NCBI RefSeq assembly: GCF_009857835.1
Contig: NZ_WWCL01000002.1
Location: 372,001-436,000, forward strand
DNA: 64,000 bases
Direction: 5' to 3'
DNA from: Duganella fentianensis
GTDB lineage: Bacteria; Pseudomonadota; Gammaproteobacteria; Burkholderiales; Burkholderiaceae_D
Shown: positions 59,421-64,000 of the stretch, piece after piece
Numbering within the stretch: position 1 is the first letter of the stretch
Layout of the letters: each line of letters begins with the position of its first letter
The notes under the pieces: generated by a model
Database searches by the model: none
What the model saw: the letters and a program-made list of their open reading frames with translations, nothing else
What the model was told of the DNA's origin: nothing
Position numbers and translations under genes: made by a program

Positions 59421-59454
59421 CCGGTGAGGAAATACTCACCGGTTCCCGTCTTTT
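59421..59454 (+). terminator. Hairpin terminator or attenuator between fabG and acpP
   Basis: CCGGTGAG (59421-59428), loop GAAATA, CTCACCGG (59435-59442), then TTCCCGTCTTTT. The T-tract is interrupted, so termination may be partial; acpP has its own promoter just after. Confidence 0.6.
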
Positions 59455-59514
59455 AGCAGTGTTTTCGGCTGATTTAGCAGCAGACGCCGAAAATCGTTTT
59501 TAGGCGCGCAAACC

Positions 59515-59523
59515 TGATAAAAT
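59515..59523 (+). promoter_or_regulatory. Extended -10 promoter of acpP
   Basis: TGA-TAAAAT (59515-59523), 37 bp before acpP. A separate promoter for acpP fits the very high amount of ACP cells need. Confidence 0.5.
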
Positions 59524-59559
59524 GCGCGCTTTCCGTAACAAACATAATGGAGCCATAAC

Positions 59560-59799
59560 ATGTCGGATATCGAACAACGCGTTAAGAAAATCGTCGCTGA
59601 ACAACTGGGCGTCGCTGAAGCAGACATCAAGACCGAGTCCTCGTTCGTTGACGATCTCGGCGCTGACTCGCTGGACACCGTAGAGCTGGTAATGGCTCTG
59701 GAAGACGAATTCGAAATGGAAATCCCTGACGAACAAGCAGAAAAGATCACGACCGTGCAGCAAGCGATTGACTACGCTACTGCCCACGTCAAGGCCTAA
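59560..59799 (+). CDS. acpP: Acyl carrier protein
   Basis: A 79-residue acidic carrier. The phosphopantetheine site is Ser37 in [20 protein letters not shown], the absolutely conserved DSL motif. Start [20 protein letters not shown] is typical. Codon use is strongly biased. fabF follows 29 bp later. Confidence 0.99.
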   Translation: MSDIEQRVKKIVAEQLGVAEADIKTESSFVDDLGADSLDTVELVMALEDEFEMEIPDEQAEKITTVQQAIDYATAHVKA

Positions 59800-59828
59800 T
59801 TCTGCCCGATCGACTCTAGGAGAATCGC

Positions 59829-61076
59829 TTGAGAGGTTCTAAAAACCGTCGTGTTGTCGTCACCGGCCTCGGCTGCGTGACCCCGGTCGGCAATACCATT
59901 GCCGACTCGTGGGCCGCCATCACCGAAGGTAAATCGGGGATCGCCAGCATCACCAAGTTTGATGCGCAAGCTTTCACCACCCAGTTCGCCGGTGAAGTCA
60001 AAGGCTTCAATATCGAGGAGTACATCCCCGCTAAGGAAGCGCGCCACATGGATACCTTTATCCATTACGGCATGGCCGCCGGCATACAGTCGGTGCAGGA
60101 TGCCGGCCTGGTCGTAACCGAAGAGAACGCCGATCGTATCGGCGTGATGATCGGTTCCGGTATCGGCGGCTTGCCGCTGATCGAAGAAACCAAGCAAGAC
60201 TACGACAAGCGCGGTCCGCGCCGTATCTCGCCATTCTTCGTGCCTGCGTCGATCATCAATATGATCTCGGGCAATCTGTCGATCAAGTACGGCATGCGCG
60301 GTCCCAACCTGTCGATCGTGACGGCCTGCACCACCGGCCTGCACTGCATCGGCATGGCGGCCCGCCTGATCGAATACGGCGATGCCGATGTGATGGTTGC
60401 AGGCGGTGCGGAATCGACCGTATCGCCACTGGGTCTGGGCGGCTTCGCTTCGGCCCGTGCTCTGTCCACCCGCAACGATGATCCAGCGACCGCTTCCCGT
60501 CCGTGGGATATGGATCGCGACGGTTTCGTGCTGGGCGAAGGCGCCGGTGTGATGGTGCTGGAGGAGTACGAGCACGCCAAAGCGCGCGGCGCCAAAATCT
60601 ACGCGGAGCTGCTGGGCTTCGGCATGAGTGCCGATGCTTATCACATGACTTCGCCTCTGGAAGATGGTAGCGGCGGCAGCAAGTCCGTGATTGCCGCACT
60701 GGCCCATGCCGGTGTCAATCCGGATCAGGTGCAGTACCTGAATGCCCACGGTACCTCGACCCCTCAGGGCGATGTGGCCGAAGTGCAGGGCATCAAGCGT
60801 ACCTTTGGTGCGCACGCCAAAAACATGGTGGTCAACTCGACCAAGTCGATGACTGGCCACCTGCTGGGCGGTGCCGGCGGTCTGGAAGCAGTGTTTACGG
60901 TGCTGGCAGTACACCATCAGGTGTCGCCGCCGACCATCAACCTGTTCAACCAGGACCCGGCCTGCGATCTGGACTTCTGTGCCAACGTGGCGCGCGATAT
61001 GAAGATCGAGTATGCAGTCAAGAACTCGTTCGGCTTCGGCGGCACCAACGGCAGTCTGGTATTCGGCAAACTGTAA
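59829..61076 (+). CDS. fabF: 3-oxoacyl-ACP synthase II (TTG start)
   Basis: Elongating condensing enzyme of fatty-acid synthesis. The 415-residue protein begins at TTG 59829 ([20 protein letters not shown]), supported by AGGAGA 6-11 bp upstream; no ATG fits. Catalytic Cys in [14 protein letters not shown] (about 158-171), His residues in [11 protein letters not shown] (about 303) and [15 protein letters not shown] (about 340). Normal length. A perfect 12-bp hairpin follows the stop. Confidence 0.97.
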   Translation: MRGSKNRRVVVTGLGCVTPVGNTIADSWAAITEGKSGIASITKFDAQAFTTQFAGEVKGFNIEEYIPAKEARHMDTFIHYGMAAGIQSVQDAGLVVTEENADRIGVMIGSGIGGLPLIEETKQDYDKRGPRRISPFFVPASIINMISGNLSIKYGMRGPNLSIVTACTTGLHCIGMAARLIEYGDADVMVAGGAESTVSPLGLGGFASARALSTRNDDPATASRPWDMDRDGFVLGEGAGVMVLEEYEHAKARGAKIYAELLGFGMSADAYHMTSPLEDGSGGSKSVIAALAHAGVNPDQVQYLNAHGTSTPQGDVAEVQGIKRTFGAHAKNMVVNSTKSMTGHLLGGAGGLEAVFTVLAVHHQVSPPTINLFNQDPACDLDFCANVARDMKIEYAVKNSFGFGGTNGSLVFGKL

Positions 61077-61108
61077 TACCCGGTTCGGCTCCGGCCTGAA
61101 CTAAATAA

Positions 61109-61137
61109 CGCTCACCCTGTCCAAAACAGGGTGAGCG
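61109..61137. terminator. Perfect 12-bp hairpin after fabF
   Basis: CGCTCACCCTGT (61109-61120), loop CCAAA, ACAGGGTGAGCG (61126-61137), 32 bp after the fabF stop. No T-tract, but the stem is strong enough to mark the end of the fab operon or to protect the 3' end. Confidence 0.55.
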
Positions 61138-61245
61138 ACAATTCGGTAGCGCTATTCGGTGCTGCCAGAATTGCCCGGCCTGACGGCCGGCGCTTCCAAT
61201 TTTTTCCACCACTGATGTCAATTACGCTGCGCAAGGCTGCTAGCC

Positions 61246-61734
61246 ATGTCGATTGCCGCAAGTGTCGTATTACGCCCGTCGTTGCGCCTGCGCTGGCTGT
61301 GTGCCGGCTTGCGCTGTGCCGTCTGTCTGTCGGCGCTGGTCTGTCCTGCTCAATGCTGGAGTTTGCTGTGCATCGTCATGGCGGCTGCGGCCCGCGGTGG
61401 CGTCCCGGCGGCGCTGCTGCAGCTTGATATAACTGCTGGCGGCCAGTGGTACTTGTCGGTATATCAGTACACTGCGCAGTGCACTGCGCCGCACCCGCCA
61501 GCTCCCGCCGGTGCGGCGCCAGCGTGCGTTGCGGTACGGACGGCGGGCAGGGCGGACGCGCACTATCTTCGGGCAGGTACGCTGATCTGGCCGTGCCTGT
61601 TGCTGCTGCATCTGGGTGTGCCAGGCCAGCCGGGCCGCTACCTGCCCGTGCTGCCGGACAGCGTGAGTGCAGCGGACTGGCGTGCCCTGATGCTGGCTAG
61701 CCGGGCACTGGCGGCGCGCAGCGCGCTCAAATAA
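61246..61734 (+). CDS. YgfX/CptA-like small membrane protein
   Basis: A 162-residue protein with hydrophobic segments near residues 14-45 (LRWLCAGLRCAVCLSALVCP and WSLLCIVMAAAARG), probably two short TM helices, and a C-terminal soluble half. The end, VLPDSVSAADWRALMLASRA, matches the conserved end of YgfX-type proteins, which are encoded near rpoE in many proteobacteria. In E. coli YgfX (CptA) was described as a toxin partner of YgfY/SdhE; no SdhE gene is seen here. The centre is Ala/Pro-rich and less conserved. Confidence 0.6.
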   Translation: MSIAASVVLRPSLRLRWLCAGLRCAVCLSALVCPAQCWSLLCIVMAAAARGGVPAALLQLDITAGGQWYLSVYQYTAQCTAPHPPAPAGAAPACVAVRTAGRADAHYLRAGTLIWPCLLLLHLGVPGQPGRYLPVLPDSVSAADWRALMLASRALAARSALK

Positions 61735-61738
61735 AGCC

Positions 61739-61767
61739 GGAACTTCTTGCAGCGGGCAAACTCTATA
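61739..61767 (+). promoter_or_regulatory. Probable sigma-E self-promoter of rpoE
   Basis: GGAACTT (61739-61745), a 16-nt spacer and TCTATA (61762-61767) match the RpoE-type promoter (GGAACTT, then TCTGA-like) in both sequence and spacing. It starts just after the ygfX stop, 50 bp before rpoE, as expected for autoregulation. Confidence 0.65.
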
Positions 61768-61816
61768 GCTTAGGAAGCGGAGTTGCCGGCGTTGCAGACC
61801 ATCGAGGAATGCAGGA

Positions 61817-62419
61817 GTGACAACTGAACGCGAGTGTGACGAGCGACTGGTCGAGCGGGTGCGGGATGGCGACAAGCAAGCCTTCGATATGCTGGTGGCG
61901 AAATACCAGCGCAGGCTGATGCGGCTGCTATCGCGCATCGTGCACGACCAGACGGAAGCCGAAGATGTCGTGCAGGAGACCTTTATCAAAGCCTATCGCG
62001 CCTTGCGGCACTTTCGCGGCGAATCGGCTTTCTATACATGGTTGTACCGCATAGGCATCAACACGGCGAAGAATTTTCTGGCTACCCAGGGCCGCCGTAC
62101 CCCCACGTCTACCGAGATCGACGCGGAGCAGGCGGAAACCTTTGCCGAGAGCGAACATCTGCGTGATATGAATACACCGGAATCCATGTTGGCAAGCAAG
62201 CAGATCGCCCAGACCGTGAATGCGGCCATGGATGCCTTGCCGCTGGATTTGCGCACGGCGATCGCCCTGCGCGAAATCGAAGGTCTGAGCTACGAAGAAA
62301 TCTCCGCCATCATGGCCTGCCCGATAGGGACAGTGCGTAGCCGCATCTTCCGGGCACGCGAAGTGATCGCCGATAAACTGCGGCCCCTGCTCGATATGCC
62401 GGTTGACAAGCGCTGGTAG
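61817..62419 (+). CDS. rpoE: ECF sigma factor RpoE (sigma-E)
   Basis: Directs transcription of envelope-stress genes. The 200-residue protein starts at GTG 61817, with GAGGA 8 bp upstream. Region 2: DGDKQAFDMLVAKYQRRLMR and DVVQETFIKAYRALRHFRGE with TWLYRIGINTAKN; region 4: LPLDLRTAIALREIEGLSYE and IGTVRSRIFRAREVIADKLR. The regions match the RpoE/AlgU subgroup. Downstream are rseA and a DegQ/MucD protease, the usual stress cluster. Confidence 0.96.
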   Translation: MTTERECDERLVERVRDGDKQAFDMLVAKYQRRLMRLLSRIVHDQTEAEDVVQETFIKAYRALRHFRGESAFYTWLYRIGINTAKNFLATQGRRTPTSTEIDAEQAETFAESEHLRDMNTPESMLASKQIAQTVNAAMDALPLDLRTAIALREIEGLSYEEISAIMACPIGTVRSRIFRAREVIADKLRPLLDMPVDKRW

Positions 62420-62489
62420 GGCAGCAATGATGGTGCTGTCGGGAAAGGCTTAAGGCGGGCTAGAGAGTTTTTACGGGGCGGAAGGCACG

Positions 62490-62777
62490 ATGGATATTCA
62501 ACGACGGATGCGCGAACATCTTTCCGCGCTGGCAGATGGCGAACTGGACGAGAGCGAGCGCGAGCTGGCTCTGGCCGCTCTGGCGACCGCCGAAGGGCAG
62601 CAGCACTGGCGCGCCTATCATCTGGTGCGTGACACACTGCAGGCCGATGCGGCCGCAGCAGCATTGCCCAGCCCCGCCTTCCAGGCCCGGCTGGCGCAGC
62701 GGCTGGCCGCCGAGCCGGCCCATGGCGCAGCGGGCACGCCTGATGCCGACACCCAGACTAGCACCATCTCGTCCTGA
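62490..62777 (+). CDS. rseA: RseA-type anti-sigma-E factor, N-terminal domain only
   Basis: A 95-residue protein made of the RseA cytoplasmic sigma-binding domain: MREHLSALADGELDESEREL (about 7-26) and HWRAYHLVRDTLQADAAAAA (about 39-58). Classical RseA is about 200 residues with a membrane helix and periplasmic part that are cut by DegS and RseP. Here the protein stops after an Ala-rich tail with no membrane segment in any frame before the next gene, so it would be soluble. No rseB follows. Truncation, or a distinct regulatory mode, are both possible; the end of the reading frame is clear. Confidence 0.85.
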   Translation: MDIQRRMREHLSALADGELDESERELALAALATAEGQQHWRAYHLVRDTLQADAAAAALPSPAFQARLAQRLAAEPAHGAAGTPDADTQTSTISS

Positions 62778-62913
62778 GTGGCGCCACGCTCTGGCAGAAC
62801 TGTGCCGGAGCACAGGTTTTCGCTTACCATAGGCGATCCTGCATGCAGAGACGGCAACACCGGCCTGCATCAGTGTGCTGCGTTCCGCAACCTGTTAGAG
62901 ACCGATACCTTCC

Positions 62914-64000
62914 ATGAAAAAACAACTTTTTGTAGATCGTAAAATGCTGGGGGCGCTGGCTGTAGGCGCCTGTGTCTGGTTTTCTCCTGCCGTGCTAGGG
63001 CTGGCGCCTGTACAGGCCGCTGCCGCTGCCACCGGCGTGGTAGTGGGCTTGCCGAATTTCGCCGATCTGGTGGATCAGGTGGGGCCGGCCGTGGTGAATA
63101 TCCGTACTCTGGAGCGCCCCAAGAGTGGGCGCATGGGTGCCCAGGGCCAGATCGGCGAAGAAGAATTGCAGGAATTGCTGCGCCGCTATTTTGGCGGCGC
63201 GCTGCCCCTGCCCGGTGGCAAGGCCGTGCCGCGCGGACGCCGTCAGGCGCCGTCCGAAGAACCCGTGCCGCGCGGCGTGGGTTCCGGCTTCATCCTGTCG
63301 GCAGACGGCTATGTGATGACCAATGCCCACGTGATCGACGGCGCCGACGAAGTGCTGGTGACGCTGACGGACAAGCGTGAATTCAAGGCCAAGGTGCTGG
63401 GCGCCGACGCCAGTACCGATGTGGCCGTGCTGAAGATCGAAGGATCGGATCTGCCTTTCCTGGTGCTGGGCAGTTCCGAGAAAATCCGCGTCGGTGAATG
63501 GGTGATCGCCATCGGCTCGCCCTTCAATCTGGAAAATACCGTGACGGCGGGCATCATCTCGGCCAAGCAGCGCGATACGGGCGAATATCTGGCCCTGATC
63601 CAGAGCGATGTGGCCGTCAATCCCGGCAATTCGGGCGGGCCGCTGATCAATATGCGCGGCGAGGTGATAGGCATTAATTCGCAGATCGCTACCCTGTCGG
63701 GCGGCTATAGCGGAATTTCCTTCGCCATTCCTATCGATGAAGCGCTGCGTGTTTCCGAGCAGATCAAGAAGAGCGGCAAGGTCACGCGCGGACGCATGGG
63801 CGTCAAGATTGCGGAAGTGAGCAAGGACGTGGCTGAATCGCTGGGGCTGAAGTCGGCGCAGGGCGCGCTGGTGTCGCAGGTGGAGGCCGGCAGTCCGGCC
63901 GACAAGGCAGGCGTCAAGCCGGGCGACATCATCCTCAAATTTAACGGCACGCCGATAAACCGCTCGTCCGACCTGCCGCGTCTGGTGGGCAGCACGCCCC
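62914..64000 (+). CDS. DegQ/MucD-type periplasmic serine protease, 3' part beyond the window
   Basis: The first 362 codons of an HtrA-family protease that degrades misfolded envelope proteins. Start MKKQLFVDRKMLGALAVGAC with a signal peptide ending near ...VQAAAAA. Trypsin-like triad: His in MTNAHVIDGA, Asp in ASTDVAVLKI, Ser in NPGNSGGPL. A first PDZ domain begins after about residue 290 (GRMGVKIAEVSKDVAESLGL) and is still open at the window end; a second is expected. It is the third gene of the rpoE-rseA cluster. The linker after the signal (RPKSGRMGAQGQIGEEELQE) is family-typical. Confidence 0.93.
   Translation, partial: MKKQLFVDRKMLGALAVGACVWFSPAVLGLAPVQAAAAATGVVVGLPNFADLVDQVGPAVVNIRTLERPKSGRMGAQGQIGEEELQELLRRYFGGALPLPGGKAVPRGRRQAPSEEPVPRGVGSGFILSADGYVMTNAHVIDGADEVLVTLTDKREFKAKVLGADASTDVAVLKIEGSDLPFLVLGSSEKIRVGEWVIAIGSPFNLENTVTAGIISAKQRDTGEYLALIQSDVAVNPGNSGGPLINMRGEVIGINSQIATLSGGYSGISFAIPIDEALRVSEQIKKSGKVTRGRMGVKIAEVSKDVAESLGLKSAQGALVSQVEAGSPADKAGVKPGDIILKFNGTPINRSSDLPRLVGSTP

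Noticed and set aside
62536..62832. A frame-shifted continuation of rseA that might restore a membrane helix
   Set aside because: Other frames after 62777 give no hydrophobic stretch before the degQ/mucD start, so a simple frameshift does not rebuild full-length RseA.

Overview
The window looks like chromosomal DNA of a betaproteobacterium of the order Burkholderiales, most likely the family Oxalobacteraceae (Massilia/Duganella/Janthinobacterium type). This is inferred from gene content: an EarP plus Arg32-type EF-P pair, a PEP-CTERM protein, the order yceD-rpmF-plsX-fabH-fabD-fabG-acpP-fabF-ygfX-rpoE-rseA-degQ, and high GC with GC-rich third positions. It is mostly core genome. I see no insertion sequence, prophage, CRISPR array or rRNA operon.

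Layout. 1-10.9 kb: a divergent LysR/glutathione S-transferase pair with a flavin-binding protein, GNAT, metG, the Fe-S carrier apbC, a DUF4399 protein, a DsbA-like protein, a Tat-exported GH127-type glycosidase and gltX. 11.0-12.15 kb: an amplified tRNA array with three identical tRNA-Ala(GGC) and five identical tRNA-Glu(TTC) genes. 12.2-15.4 kb: an unusual three-gene operon (Gln/Gly-rich repeat protein, stand-alone I9-like propeptide protein, S8 subtilase without signal peptide). 15.6-17.5 kb: earP and efp. 17.7-27.5 kb: Tat-exported amidase and phosphoesterase, dbpA, tRNA-fMet, a methyltransferase, and a cluster of Ser/Ala-rich, zinc-ribbon and SprA-like metalloprotease proteins. 27.6-35.5 kb: sbcDC and a large PAS/GGDEF sensor. 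35.7-48 kb: DUF2804, a Pat-type acetyltransferase with a shortened ATP-grasp region, a hemerythrin-like bundle, DUF349, moaE, clpB behind a sigma-32-type promoter, a second diguanylate cyclase, an RraA-like protein and a PEP-CTERM protein. 48.3-54.3 kb: aceA, a small two-gene module of unknown function, rlmJ with a low-complexity tail, an EAL-HDOD protein, an RsmI-like methylase and Maf. 54.4-64 kb: the fatty-acid synthesis cluster running into the envelope-stress cluster rpoE-rseA-degQ.

The most interesting candidate is the operon at 12161-15396. The 91-residue protein is visibly a paralogue of the propeptide region inside the neighbouring subtilase, so it may be a trans-acting inhibitor or chaperone. 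The third protein has three tandem glycine-zipper-like repeats separated by poly-Gln linkers and is a plausible substrate or effector. A sigma-E-like promoter may precede the operon, and the rpoE cluster at the other end of the window has a truncated, apparently soluble RseA and no rseB. Functional statements about the operon are inference; nothing was searched or computed beyond reading the sequence.
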